This document shows, piece by piece, positions 36,856 through 45,797 of a stretch of 64,000 nt of DNA (position 1 is the first letter of the stretch; the number at the start of each line of letters is the position of its first letter). This DNA is from Streptomyces spirodelae. Its GTDB lineage: Bacteria; Actinomycetota; Actinomycetes; Streptomycetales; Streptomycetaceae. The translations under genes were made by a program, and so were the position numbers. The stretch is taken from assembly GCF_017676385.1 (NCBI RefSeq), contig NZ_JAFFZN010000007.1, forward strand, positions 62,001 to 126,000, read 5' to 3'. The notes below the pieces were generated by a model, which saw nothing but the letters and a program-made list of their open reading frames with translations, searched no databases and was not told where the DNA came from.

Positions 36856-37455
36856 TCAGGTCATGGTCTCGTCCGAGTGGGAGGGGTAGACGGTCTCCAG
36901 GACGGTGCGGACATAACGCGCCGGGTCGTCCAGCCCGGCCGCCGCCAGTGTCCGCCCGCCCCTGGCCAGCAGATGCGGCAGCGCGGCGTGCATGGCGAGG
37001 GTGACCATGGCGGCGCGCTCCGGGGTGACGGGAAGCCCGGCGGCGCGCTGCGCGCCCTCGAGCATCGTGAAGTCCGCGGCGGCCATCGGATCGATCACCT
37101 CGGAGAGCCACGGCTTGCGCGCCGCCTCCGCCTGGAGCTCCAGGCAGGCGAGCAGCCGGGACCTGCCGGGACCTGCCACGTTCTCCAGCAGTCCGGCCAG
37201 CAGCGCGTGCAGCCCCGCGCGGCCGGACGGCGGCCCCGCGGCGGCGAGTTGGTCCGCGAGGGCGCGGTACTGCTCGACGCACCGCTCCGCCACGGCGCCC
37301 AACAGCGCGTCGCGGCTCGGAAAGTAGTTCTTCGCGGTGCCCGGGGGTACCTCGGCCGCGGCGTCCACGGCGCGGTGCGTGAGTCCGCGCCCGCCCTCGG
37401 CGGCCAGCACCTCGACGGCGGCGTCCCGCAGCCGGTCGCGGCGGTCCGGATTCAT
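36856..37455 (-). CDS. TetR-family transcriptional regulator
   Basis: 199 aa. HTH near the N-terminus (GLTHRAVDAAAEVPPGTAKNYF, residues about 25-50) and a C-terminal ligand domain. The ATG at 37455 follows GAGGAG by 7 nt. Divergent from an FAD monooxygenase gene with a 12-bp palindrome between, the classic layout of a repressor controlling a flavin monooxygenase, often in antibiotic inactivation or aromatic metabolism. The effector is unknown. Confidence 0.92.
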   Translation of the reverse strand: MNPDRRDRLRDAAVEVLAAEGGRGLTHRAVDAAAEVPPGTAKNYFPSRDALLGAVAERCVEQYRALADQLAAAGPPSGRAGLHALLAGLLENVAGPGRSRLLACLELQAEAARKPWLSEVIDPMAAADFTMLEGAQRAAGLPVTPERAAMVTLAMHAALPHLLARGGRTLAAAGLDDPARYVRTVLETVYPSHSDETMT

Positions 37456-37508
37456 CGCTGCTCTCCTCGCGGCTGTGCTCGAACGGGTGTTGGCGACACT
37501 ACCCCAGG

Positions 37509-37520
37509 CGTGGTACCACG
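37509..37520. promoter_or_regulatory. Palindrome CGTGGTACCACG, candidate TetR operator
   Basis: Perfect 12-bp palindrome midway in the 114-bp gap between the divergent TetR and monooxygenase genes, 53 bp from one start and 49 bp from the other. Confidence 0.55.
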
Positions 37521-37569
37521 GATGTGGTGGTCGGCTGTCTCGGGCCGGCCGGATGCCAAGGGAGGCGTC

Positions 37570-38646
37570 ATGCACAGCACGTCCGTACCGGGTGGGGCAG
37601 CACGCACAGCCGTGGTCGTCGGCGCGGGAGTCGGGGGGCTGGCGACCGCGCTCGGGCTACGGCGCGCCGGATGGCAGGTCACGCTGCTGGAACGGCGCAC
37701 CGCACTGGAGCGCTACGGCACCGCGCTCGGTATCCACCCCACGGCGCAGACCGCCCTCGGCCGGCTCTCGGCGCACGTTGCCGCGGCCCTGCACCGCAAC
37801 GGCGTGCCCTACCGCACCGCCCACGTACGCAGGCCCGACGGCAGCGTGCTGGCCAGGCTGCCGCTGGACCGTATCGAGCGGAAGGCCGGCCGCCCCGAAC
37901 TCCTCATCTGTCGCCCGTACCTGATCGACGCTCTGGCCGAAGCCCTGGCGGCGTACGGCGACGTGCCGCTCAAGCTGGGCGAGCGGGTCGAGGACCCGGC
38001 CGGGCTCGCCCGCGACCACCACCTGGTGGTCGGCGCCGACGGCATCAACAGCGCGGTCCGCACCGCCTTCTTCGGCACCCGCAGCCGCCCCCGCCACATC
38101 GGCACCGTCGCCTGGATCGGCACCGCCGACCGGGAGAGCCCGGTGCACGGCGAAACCTGGGGGAAGGGCCGCTTCTTCGGTATGACGCCCGTCGAGCCGG
38201 GACGCACCAACTGGTACGCCGTCGCCCCGGAAGCCACCACGGCCGACGAACTGCGCGGACTCTTCGCCCACTGGCACGACCCGATCCCCCGCATCCTGTC
38301 GGAGACCGACCCGGCCGACTGGATCCGGTACGAGATGCGCCATCTGTACCCGGCGCTGCCATCCTTCGTGCACGGCGGCCGGGTCGCCCTCGTCGGCGAC
38401 GCGGCGCACGCCATGACCCCCAACCTCGGCCAGGGCGCCTGCACGGCCCTGCTCGACGCCGAAGCCCTCACCCGCGCCGTCGAGCGGCACGGCGAGCCGG
38501 GCGGCCTGCCCGCTGCGCTGCGCGCCTACGACGCGGAACGCCGCCGCAGCGCGCAGCGCACCGCACTGGCCTCCCGTGCTCTCCACCGCCTCATGACCAC
38601 CCGCCACACCCGGGCCCGCGACCGGCTGCTGCGCCTTGCGCCGTGA
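37570..38646 (+). CDS. FAD-dependent monooxygenase
   Basis: 358 aa, PHBH-like class A flavoprotein. Rossmann FAD site TAVVVGAGVGGLATALGLRRAGW at the N-terminus with the acidic LLER end; DG motif LVVGADGINSAVR (about residue 155); GD motif VALVGDAAHAMTPNLGQGA (about 275-293). Uses NAD(P)H and O2 to hydroxylate a small aromatic or similar molecule. ATG at 37570 after GGAGG. Substrate unknown; divergent TetR is the likely regulator. Confidence 0.93.
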   Translation: MHSTSVPGGAARTAVVVGAGVGGLATALGLRRAGWQVTLLERRTALERYGTALGIHPTAQTALGRLSAHVAAALHRNGVPYRTAHVRRPDGSVLARLPLDRIERKAGRPELLICRPYLIDALAEALAAYGDVPLKLGERVEDPAGLARDHHLVVGADGINSAVRTAFFGTRSRPRHIGTVAWIGTADRESPVHGETWGKGRFFGMTPVEPGRTNWYAVAPEATTADELRGLFAHWHDPIPRILSETDPADWIRYEMRHLYPALPSFVHGGRVALVGDAAHAMTPNLGQGACTALLDAEALTRAVERHGEPGGLPAALRAYDAERRRSAQRTALASRALHRLMTTRHTRARDRLLRLAP

Positions 38647-38666
38647 CCCGCACGGTCCGGCGCGGC

Positions 38667-39959
38667 TCAGGCGCTGACATCCCGGTGGCCGCCGCCGCGG
38701 CGTACCGGCGGCTCGTCGTGTGACGGCCGGGCCCCGGCACGGTGCGTCACCGCCCGAAGGTCGCGGACGGCCGGTACCGACAGCAACGCCGCTGAGACGC
38801 CGACCATGATGAATCCCCCGGCCAGCAGCACCGTACGGCCGCCGAGCAGTTGCGCCGCCGGACCCGCCAGCGCCTGGCCCACCGGCATCATCGCCAGCGA
38901 GCCCGCCACCTCGTAGGCGTGGATACGGTTCAGGACCTGTCCGGGCACCTGGGTCTGCACACTGGTCGCCCACATCACGCTCCAGATACCACCGCCCACA
39001 CCCCAGGCGGCCGCCGCCGCCATCATGGCGGCGGGCGGCAGGCCCAGCCCCACAGCGGCCGGGTAACAGCAGCAGCCGAGCAGTGCCAGGGAACCGGCGC
39101 GCAGTTGCCGCACCGGCCGGAAGCGCAGCGCCAGCAGCCCGCCCAGCGCGGTCCCGCCGCCAAGGGCCGAGTTGACCAGGCCGTAGACGCCGGGACCGTC
39201 GGCCGGGATGATCTCCGAGGCGGTCAGCGGCACCAGCGGACCCGAGACGGTGACCATGTAGACCATCCAGATGAGGATGACGCTCCACATCCAGGTACGC
39301 GCCCGGAACTCGCGCCAGCCCTCGGCCAGATCGGCGCGGTAGCTGCCCCGTTCGGCCGGACGCCACTCGGTCTCCGGGGACAGCCGCAGCAGGCCCAGAC
39401 ACAGCGCGCTGAGCAGATAGGTGGCGGCGTGCGCCGCGAAGACCCCGCCGGGTGAGAAGGCTCCCACCAGTGCGCCCGCCAGTGCGGGGCCCAGCAGCAT
39501 CGCCAGCGACTCGGCGGTACGGATCAGCCCGTTGGCGCCCTGCACGTCGGCCGCCACCCGGGGGATCGTGCTGGCGACACCCGGCTGGAACAGGCCCGCA
39601 CAGACACCGTTCACCGCGCCGATCGCACACACCTGCCACAGCACCACATGCCCGCTCAGGAACAGCGCGGCCATACCCGCCTGGGTGAGGACCCGCACCA
39701 GGTCGGCGCCGATCATCAGCGCCCGGGTGTCGAACCGGTCGCAGAAGACACCACCGAAGATCACGAACCCCGCCAGGAACACCGTCAGCGAGGCCAGCGC
39801 GGCACCGATCGCACCGGGCCCGTGCCCTTGCTGGATCAGCCCGGCCGACAGCGCGATGGGCAGCATCGCGTCGCCCAGCTTGGCGACGGCCCGGCCCGTG
39901 AAGAAGAGGACGAAGTTGCGGGAACGGAGAAAAGCCGCTGGGGCACCGGGAGAGGTCAC
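38667..39959 (-). CDS. MFS transporter (DHA3 / EntS-like)
   Basis: 430 aa, 12 TM helices. Starts FLRSRNFVLFFTGRAVAKLGDAM, typical of the MFS_3 (enterobactin-exporter-like) group; GGVFCDRFDTRALM is the motif-A-like loop. Likely an efflux pump for a small molecule. GTG start. Its 3' end converges on the monooxygenase (20-bp gap), and its 5' end is divergent from an L,D-transpeptidase with palindrome 40111-40122 between. Confidence 0.9.
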   Translation of the reverse strand: MTSPGAPAAFLRSRNFVLFFTGRAVAKLGDAMLPIALSAGLIQQGHGPGAIGAALASLTVFLAGFVIFGGVFCDRFDTRALMIGADLVRVLTQAGMAALFLSGHVVLWQVCAIGAVNGVCAGLFQPGVASTIPRVAADVQGANGLIRTAESLAMLLGPALAGALVGAFSPGGVFAAHAATYLLSALCLGLLRLSPETEWRPAERGSYRADLAEGWREFRARTWMWSVILIWMVYMVTVSGPLVPLTASEIIPADGPGVYGLVNSALGGGTALGGLLALRFRPVRQLRAGSLALLGCCCYPAAVGLGLPPAAMMAAAAAWGVGGGIWSVMWATSVQTQVPGQVLNRIHAYEVAGSLAMMPVGQALAGPAAQLLGGRTVLLAGGFIMVGVSAALLSVPAVRDLRAVTHRAGARPSHDEPPVRRGGGHRDVSA

Positions 39960-40110
39960 GTCCAGTCAGTGTGGTCCGGGGCATGCCGCGGGGCGACCGG
40001 ATTTGGCCCGTCGCAGAAGCTGAGCCGGGCGCGGGCAGCCGTCAGCGGTGACGTCGGTCCGGCCGCCGGGCGCGGGCTCCTTCCTTTCCTTCCCGGAGGG
40101 TAAATCTCGC

Positions 40111-40122
40111 TCACACGTGTGA
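40111..40122. promoter_or_regulatory. Palindrome TCACACGTGTGA
   Basis: Perfect 12-bp palindrome with a CACGTG-type core in the 264-bp gap between the divergent MFS and L,D-transpeptidase genes. Good dimer site; the regulator is not identified. Confidence 0.5.
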
Positions 40123-40223
40123 TCGCGGTGTCCCCACCGCACGCGCTTCGTTGGTCCGTTCGTCCGCGTGGGATGGACAGCGGAACGCGCCGGGCAGCAG
40201 GTACGCACAGAAGCGGGGACGGT

Positions 40224-41522
40224 ATGGGACGGGGCGCACAGTGCACGACGGCACGAGAAGGCGGGGTACCGCACAATCGCGCGCCCCGCGTGCGACGCAG
40301 GCTGCGCGCCGTGGTGGTCGCTCTCCTGCTCGCGCTGCTGTCCGCCGCGCCCGTCGGGTGCGGTGTCATGGACGACTCCAAACCGCCGGGCGACGCCATC
40401 CGGGTGACACCGCACGACGGGGCCGACAGCGTTCCCACCGACGCCCGTGTCGAGGTCTCCGTACCCGAGGGCGAGCTGCGCAGCGTCCGGATGCAGCGCC
40501 AGGGGAAGGATGCCGGACGGGCCATCGCGGGCCGGTTCTCCGCCGACCGGCGGCGCTGGCACCCGCTGCCGGCCTCCGACGCCAACGCCACGGGGCGCGG
40601 CGGCGCGGGGCGCGGCGAGAAGTCGGTGCTGCAACTGGCCAGCACCTATGTGGTGGACGTGGTGGCCATCGACGGTGAGGGGGACCGCGTGATCCGCCAC
40701 GCCACCTTCTCCACCCGCGTGCCGCCGCACCGCTTCGTGGGCTACTTCCGGCCGGAGGACCGGCAGACGGTGGGTACGGCGACGATCGTCTCGATCGAGT
40801 TCAGCCGCCCGATCACCGACCGGGCTGCGGTGGAACGAGCCATCAGCGTCACCTCCCGCCCCCGCGTGCCCGTCGCCGCGCACTGGTTCGGGCGCACCAG
40901 GCTCGACTTCCGGCCCCGTACGTTCTGGCAGCCCGGCACCGAGGTCGTCCTCGATCTGCGGCTGCGGGATGTGCGCGGGGCCCCGGGCGTCTACGGCACC
41001 CAGCGCAAAAAGGTGCGGTACACCATCGGTCGCGACCAGCGCAGCATCGTGGACGTACGCCGCCACACCCTGACCGTGCAGCGCGGCGGCCGCACCGTCG
41101 ACCGGCTGGAGATCACGGCGGGAACGAAGAAGAACCCCACCTACAACGGCCTGATGGTCATCAGCGAGAAGTTCCCGGAGACCCGGATGAACGGGGACAC
41201 CGTGGGCTTCGGCGGGGAGTACGACATCAAGGACGTGCCCCACGCGATGCGGCTGACCCGCAGCGGCACCTTCCTGCACGGCAACTACTGGGCGCCCCGG
41301 CGCACGTTCGGCGAGAAGAACACCAGCCACGGCTGTATCGGCCTGCGGGACGAGCGCGGCGGTGACGACAAGTCACCAGCCGGGCGGTTCTTCCGCCGGT
41401 CGCTCGTCGGCGATCTGGTGACCGTGCGGGGTTCGCACGACCGGACCGTGACCGCCGACAACGGGCTCGGCGGCTGGAACATGCCCTGGGAAAAGTGGAT
41501 CGAGGGCTCGGCCCTGAAGTGA
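40224..41522 (+). CDS. L,D-transpeptidase (lipoprotein), copy 1
   Basis: 432 aa. Makes 3-3 cross-links in peptidoglycan or attaches proteins to it. Signal segment AVVVALLLALLSAAPVGC with Cys as probable lipid-anchor residue (lipobox PVGC is imperfect), two Ig-like domains (about residues 70-270), then the YkuD catalytic domain with HGNYWAP...SHGCIGLRD, whose Cys is catalytic, and the ending GLGGWNMPWEKW. The ATG at 40224 is the first in-frame start that leaves a normal signal peptide; its ribosome site is weak. Followed 273 bp later by a paralogue in the same orientation. Confidence 0.92.
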   Translation: MGRGAQCTTAREGGVPHNRAPRVRRRLRAVVVALLLALLSAAPVGCGVMDDSKPPGDAIRVTPHDGADSVPTDARVEVSVPEGELRSVRMQRQGKDAGRAIAGRFSADRRRWHPLPASDANATGRGGAGRGEKSVLQLASTYVVDVVAIDGEGDRVIRHATFSTRVPPHRFVGYFRPEDRQTVGTATIVSIEFSRPITDRAAVERAISVTSRPRVPVAAHWFGRTRLDFRPRTFWQPGTEVVLDLRLRDVRGAPGVYGTQRKKVRYTIGRDQRSIVDVRRHTLTVQRGGRTVDRLEITAGTKKNPTYNGLMVISEKFPETRMNGDTVGFGGEYDIKDVPHAMRLTRSGTFLHGNYWAPRRTFGEKNTSHGCIGLRDERGGDDKSPAGRFFRRSLVGDLVTVRGSHDRTVTADNGLGGWNMPWEKWIEGSALK

Positions 41523-41795
41523 GCCCCGGGCGCGACGGCACACCCGGCGGCCCAGCGCCTACGGCCTCCGCCGCCTTCCGCCTCCTTCCGGCCTCCCCAA
41601 AAACGCGACCGAACGGTGACCCGCGCGCGACGCTCGCTACCACCGGGGTGTGATTATCTAACAAGGCGGACGCGCGCCGCCTTTCCTGTGGCCTGGTCTC
41701 CCTTCGGAGCCCCACACGCCGGGCGGCGCGGCGTTGTGTTTTCGGGGGCGCACACGGGTGCGCGAAGCCGTGTGAGGACAAGGGGTGGGGCCGTC

Positions 41796-43070
41796 TTGGA
41801 TCTGAAGACAGTGGCCAGGGACAAGCTCAAGTGGGAGACGATCCGGGGGGACAGCCGGGCCCAGGTGATAGGCGGCTCCGCCGTCGGCCTCGTGGTGCTG
41901 CTGGTCGTCCTGCTGCTCACACTCACCACCTGTGGCGGTGGCGGAGGTACCGGAGCCAGCGCCAAGGGCAAGGACGACGACAAGCCGGCGAAGGGCCCCT
42001 CCGAGGCGGTCGTCACCGTGAAGCCCGAGGACGGCGCGGACGGCGTGCGGACCTCCGGCGCCCTGAAGGTGGCGGCCGCCAAGGGCAAGCTGACCAAGGT
42101 CACCGTCCAGGACAGCAAGGGCAAGAAGGTCAAGGGCGAGCTCGCACAGGGCGGCACGGTCTGGCGGCCTGCCACCCACCTCTCGGCCGGTACCAAGTAC
42201 ACCGTGGACGCCGTGGCCGAGGACTCCGAGGGCCGCGCCTCGGCCAAGCACGCTGCGTTCACCACCTTCGTGCCGCAGAACACCTTCGTCGGCTACTTCA
42301 CGCCGGAGAACGGTGACAAGGTCGGCGCGGGCATGCCCTTCTCGATCAACTTCAACCGTCCGGTCGCCAACCGCGAAGCCGTCGAGAAGGCGATATCCGT
42401 CTCCGCCGACCCCCAGGTCGAGGTGGCGGGCCACTGGTTCGGCAACCAGCGGCTCGACTTCCGCCCCGAGGACTACTGGAAGTCCGGCACCAAGGTCACC
42501 GTCGACCTCAACCTCAGCGGTGTCGAGGGCTCCGACGGCGTCTTCGGAACGCAGCGCAAGACGGTGAAGTTCACCGTCGGCAGGCAGCAGGTCAGCGTCG
42601 TCGACGCCAAGAAGAAGACGATGACCGTCACCAGGGACGGCAAGAAGATCAAGACCTTCCCGATCACCTCGGGGCGCCCGGCCAACCCCACCTACAACGG
42701 CAAGATGGTCATCAGCGAGAAGCACCCGGTCACCCGGATGAACGGGGACACCGTCGGCTTCGGCGGCGAGTACGACATCAAGGACGTGCCGCACGCGATG
42801 CGCCTGAGCACCTCGGGCACCTTCATCCACGGCAACTACTGGATGGCCAAGTACCAGTTCGGCAAGGTCAACGGCAGCCATGGCTGTGTGGGCCTGTTCG
42901 ACATGCGAGGCGGCGGGAACAACGGGACCCCCGGCGCCTGGTTCTTCAGCAACTCGCTGATCGGCGACGTGGTCGAGGTCAAGAACTCGGCGGACGACAC
43001 GATCAAGCCGGACAACGGCCTCAACGGCTGGAACATGTCCTGGGAGAAGTGGACGGCGCCGCAGCGGTAG
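41796..43070 (+). CDS. L,D-transpeptidase (lipoprotein), copy 2
   Basis: 424 aa, closely similar to the upstream gene over the Ig-like and YkuD domains (shared TRMNGDTVGFGGEYDIKDVP). A cytoplasmic lead of about 35 residues precedes the helix LVVLLVVLLLTLTTC with lipobox LTTC and a Gly-rich run. Catalytic motif SHGCVGLFD; ending GLNGWNMSWEKW. The start is taken as the TTG at 41796, 7 nt after AAGGGG; an in-frame GTG at 41772 or 41811 is possible. Tandem duplication with divergence in the N-terminus. A strong terminator follows. Confidence 0.92.
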   Translation: MDLKTVARDKLKWETIRGDSRAQVIGGSAVGLVVLLVVLLLTLTTCGGGGGTGASAKGKDDDKPAKGPSEAVVTVKPEDGADGVRTSGALKVAAAKGKLTKVTVQDSKGKKVKGELAQGGTVWRPATHLSAGTKYTVDAVAEDSEGRASAKHAAFTTFVPQNTFVGYFTPENGDKVGAGMPFSINFNRPVANREAVEKAISVSADPQVEVAGHWFGNQRLDFRPEDYWKSGTKVTVDLNLSGVEGSDGVFGTQRKTVKFTVGRQQVSVVDAKKKTMTVTRDGKKIKTFPITSGRPANPTYNGKMVISEKHPVTRMNGDTVGFGGEYDIKDVPHAMRLSTSGTFIHGNYWMAKYQFGKVNGSHGCVGLFDMRGGGNNGTPGAWFFSNSLIGDVVEVKNSADDTIKPDNGLNGWNMSWEKWTAPQR

Positions 43071-43090
43071 GCCGCCCGGTGCGACGGCGT

Positions 43091-43127
43091 GCGGCCCCGG
43101 TGCTGTGAGGAACAGCACCGGGGCCGC
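43091..43127 (+). terminator. Terminator after L,D-transpeptidase copy 2
   Basis: Perfect 16-bp stem (43091-43106 with 43112-43127), loop GAGGA, 20 nt after the stop codon. Confidence 0.9.
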
Positions 43128-43156
43128 CGCGCGTAACGGCCGTTAACCTTCCCTCC

Positions 43157-43948
43157 ATGACCGACAACGAACCCAGCGGCGCCACCGCGCGCCTGGAGGT
43201 CGCCGACGGCGTCGGCACCATCCGTCTCGACCGGCCGAAGATGAACGCGCTCGACATCGCCACCCAGGACCTGCTGCGCGAGCTCGCCGAGGAGGCGTCC
43301 CGCCGCGAGGACGTACGGGCCGTGGTGCTCTACGGCGGCGAGAAGGTCTTCGCGGCCGGCGCGGACATCAAAGAGATGCGCGAGATGGACCACGCCGCGA
43401 TGGTCCTGCGCTCCCGCGGACTCCAGGAGGCGTTCACCGCCATCGCCCGCATCCCCAAGCCCGTCGCCGCGGCCGTCACCGGCTACGCGCTCGGCGGCGG
43501 CTGCGAGCTGGCGCTGTGCGCGGACGTACGGTTCGCGGGCGAGAGCGCCAAGCTGGGCCAGCCGGAGATCCTGCTCGGGCTGATCCCCGGCGCGGGCGGC
43601 ACTCAGCGGCTGTCCCGGCTGGTGGGCCCTGCCAAGGCGAAGGACCTCATCTTCACAGGCCGCACGGTCGAGGCGGACGAGGCCGCGCGGATCGGACTGG
43701 TGGACCACGTGGTGCCGGACGCCGAGGTCTACCAGCAGGCGCACGCCTGGGCCGCCCGGCTGGCGCGGGGCCCCGCGCTCGCGCTGCGCGCGGCCAAGGA
43801 GTCGGTCGACTTCGGTCTCGAGGCGGACATCGAGACCGGCCTGGCGATCGAACGGAACTGGTTTGCGGGCCTGTTCGCGACGGAGGACCGCGAGATCGGC
43901 ATGCGCAGCTTCGTCGAGGAGGGTCCCGGCAAGGCGAAGTTCCGCTAG
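43157..43948 (+). CDS. Enoyl-CoA hydratase/isomerase family protein
   Basis: 263 aa crotonase fold. Oxyanion-hole segments AAGADIKEMRE and ALGGGCELALCADVRFAGE; the two catalytic Glu of classical hydratases are matched by E in LGGGCELAL and in GQPEILLGLIPGAGGTQRL. Hydrates 2-enoyl-CoAs in fatty-acid or branched-chain breakdown. Stands alone on the plus strand 29 bp after the terminator; the short leader suggests a promoter inside or just after that hairpin. Confidence 0.93.
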   Translation: MTDNEPSGATARLEVADGVGTIRLDRPKMNALDIATQDLLRELAEEASRREDVRAVVLYGGEKVFAAGADIKEMREMDHAAMVLRSRGLQEAFTAIARIPKPVAAAVTGYALGGGCELALCADVRFAGESAKLGQPEILLGLIPGAGGTQRLSRLVGPAKAKDLIFTGRTVEADEAARIGLVDHVVPDAEVYQQAHAWAARLARGPALALRAAKESVDFGLEADIETGLAIERNWFAGLFATEDREIGMRSFVEEGPGKAKFR

Positions 43949-44016
43949 GCGGTGCGCCGCCGGCCCCGGGAGGGGGCGCCCCTGTCGGAAGTGTGCGGGC
44001 TGCGGGCGGGTTCGGC

Positions 44017-44050
44017 TGCTCGCGCGGTTCCCCGCGCCCCTGAAAGGGCG
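44017..44050. repeat. Dispersed intergenic GC-rich element, copy 2
   Basis: CTCGCGCGGTTCCCCGCGCC followed by CCTGAAAGGGCG, related to 16491-16524. A common class of short element between Streptomyces genes. Confidence 0.5.
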
Positions 44051-44165
44051 CTGTCCCGCAGGGCGCGGGAGGGGGTGGTGGGGGGTGGCGTACGCGCGGG
44101 AACAGCGAGCGCCCCACCGTGCGGGGGAATTTCCCGTGGGCGGGACACCCGCTTCCGCCGCTCAC

Positions 44166-44194
44166 TTGTGGCGCCTTGTGATCACTTGTATACG
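44166..44194 (+). promoter_or_regulatory. Putative promoter of the ATPase-fold gene
   Basis: TTGTGG (44166-44171), 17-nt spacer, TATACG (44189-44194), in a locally AT-rich stretch. The transcript would carry a leader of about 130 nt containing a hairpin. Confidence 0.5.
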
Positions 44195-44328
44195 GGATGT
44201 CATTCCAGGTCAGAGCGCGGCTGTGCGCTCACAGGGCCCCGCGGCCCCTCCCGTGCGGGGCCCTGGACCGCGCGCTTCCGCCTCTCTGGAAACCCCGGAA
44301 CCGCCCCCAGGGGCTCTCACCTGCCGCC

Positions 44329-44832
44329 ATGATGGTGGCCATGGCGGGTCAGGAAGATGTGGCGAGCGTGACCGAACGGGTTCCGGAAGACCCAGCGGAG
44401 ACCTGGGACGCCGAGCCGGTGAGCACCGTTCTCGACCGGTTCGGTGATCCCACCGTGGCGGAGGTGCCGCTGCCGAATCGCCCGGAATCGGCCCGCCTCG
44501 CACGCCGCTTGGCCCAGGCCGCCCTCCAGCAGCGCTGGGCGCTCCCGACGCAGCGCACCGAGTACACGGTGCTGCTCGTCTCCGAGCTGGTCGGCAACGC
44601 CGTGCGGCACACCGGAGCGCACACCATCGGCATCCGGATGCTCCCGCGCTCGGGCTGGATCCGCGTGGAGGTCCGCGACCCCTCGCGCGGACTGCCCTGC
44701 CTGCTGCCGGTCGGTGAACTGGACACCAGCGGCCGCGGCCTCTTCCTGGTGGACACCCTCGCCGAGCGCTGGGGCGTGGACCTGCTGCCATGTGGCAAGA
44801 CGACGTGGTTCGAGATCCGGGCAGCCGACTGA
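44329..44832 (+). CDS. ATP-binding (HATPase_c_2, anti-sigma-factor-like) protein
   Basis: 167 aa. HATPase fold of the RsbW/SpoIIAB type: N-box LLVSELVGNAVRHTG, then DPSRGLP and GRGLFLVDTLAERWGV. Streptomyces have dozens of these small kinases or switch proteins, thought to act on sigma factors or anti-anti-sigma partners. No partner gene is adjacent. Start is uncertain among ATGs at 44329, 44332 and 44341 and a GTG further on; none has a strong ribosome site. Confidence 0.85.
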   Translation: MMVAMAGQEDVASVTERVPEDPAETWDAEPVSTVLDRFGDPTVAEVPLPNRPESARLARRLAQAALQQRWALPTQRTEYTVLLVSELVGNAVRHTGAHTIGIRMLPRSGWIRVEVRDPSRGLPCLLPVGELDTSGRGLFLVDTLAERWGVDLLPCGKTTWFEIRAAD

Positions 44833-44890
44833 GGGGTCACGCGGACCAGCGGGGGATCACCGGCGATCATCGGCGATCAACCGCCTGGTG

Positions 44891-45535
44891 TCACCTCCGC
44901 CAGAACAGGTGGTGCGTCACTCCGCTCGGGCTGGGCACGACCTCCAGGTGGAACCGGTCGAGCAGTTCGTTGGGCGTCTCCCAGAGCCGAAGTCCCGAGC
45001 CGAGCCGCACCGGTGAGACGGCCACGTGCAGCGTGTCCACGAGGTCGGCGTCGAGGAACTGCCGGATCGTGGTCACCCCGCCACCCAGCCGGACGTCCGC
45101 GCCCTGCGCCGCCTCCCGGGCCTGTTCCAGTACCGAAGCCGGATCACCGGCGACGAAGTGGAAGGTGGTGTCGGAGAGCGTGAACGAAGGGCGCTCGTGG
45201 TGGGTCATCACGAACACCGGGGTGTGGAACGGCGGCTCGTCGCCCCACCAGCCGCGCCACTCGTGGTCCTGCCAGGGCCCGCGCTGGGGCCCGAACTTGT
45301 TGCGGCCCATGATCTCGGCGCCGATGCCGTGTGCGAAGTCCCGGGTGAAGTAGTCGTCGAGACCCCGGCTCCCCCCGGGATCGGTGCGCCCGGGCCAGCT
45401 CGCGGTGGCACCGGCCCAGGCGAACATCCTTCCCGGGTCAACATTACCGAACGGCTTTTCGAAACTCTGGTCCTCGCCTGCGGCTACGCCGTCACTTGAG
45501 ACGGTGAAATTCTGGACTCTCAGTAGCTGAGCCAC
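44891..45535 (-). CDS. Dihydrofolate-reductase-like (RibD C-terminal) family protein
   Basis: 214 aa. RibD_C / DHFR fold: start NFTVSSDGVAAG, IGAEIMGRNKFGPQRGPW, TPVFVMTHHERPSF, and DVRLGGGVTTIRQFLDADLVDTLH are the usual blocks of these NADPH-binding reductases of unknown substrate. The GTG at 45535 has an AGGAGG site 6 nt upstream. Converges with the HATPase gene (58 bp gap). Probably a cytoplasmic reductase; bifunctional deaminase domain absent. Confidence 0.92.
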   Translation of the reverse strand: MAQLLRVQNFTVSSDGVAAGEDQSFEKPFGNVDPGRMFAWAGATASWPGRTDPGGSRGLDDYFTRDFAHGIGAEIMGRNKFGPQRGPWQDHEWRGWWGDEPPFHTPVFVMTHHERPSFTLSDTTFHFVAGDPASVLEQAREAAQGADVRLGGGVTTIRQFLDADLVDTLHVAVSPVRLGSGLRLWETPNELLDRFHLEVVPSPSGVTHHLFWRR

Positions 45536-45797
45536 CTGTTCCTCCTGGTATCGACGGTGACAGTGGTCGGACTCGCCGGCTCGGCAGAACTCATCGCCGC
45601 GGCCATGGTCGATTCCTCGGCGCCCCGAAGACCAGGTGTGACGCCCGGTGCATGTGGAACCCGGGCGCTGAAGCGTGCCGGTGCGGTCGCCGTCCGGACC
45701 GCGAGAGCGGAGTATGGAAACGGTCGAAAGCGCCGATAGCGGACAGACGCCCGGCAGTCGACCGCGACAGCACCACACCGCAGAACACGGAGGAACC

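Larger units (their letters stand above)
43949..44328. other. 380-bp non-coding region with repeat, promoter and hairpin
   Basis: No gene seen. Contains dispersed element copy 2 (44017-44050), a promoter (44166-44194) and a hairpin AGGGCCCCGC / GCGGGGCCCT (44233-44264) in the predicted 5' leader of the next gene. Confidence 0.6.
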
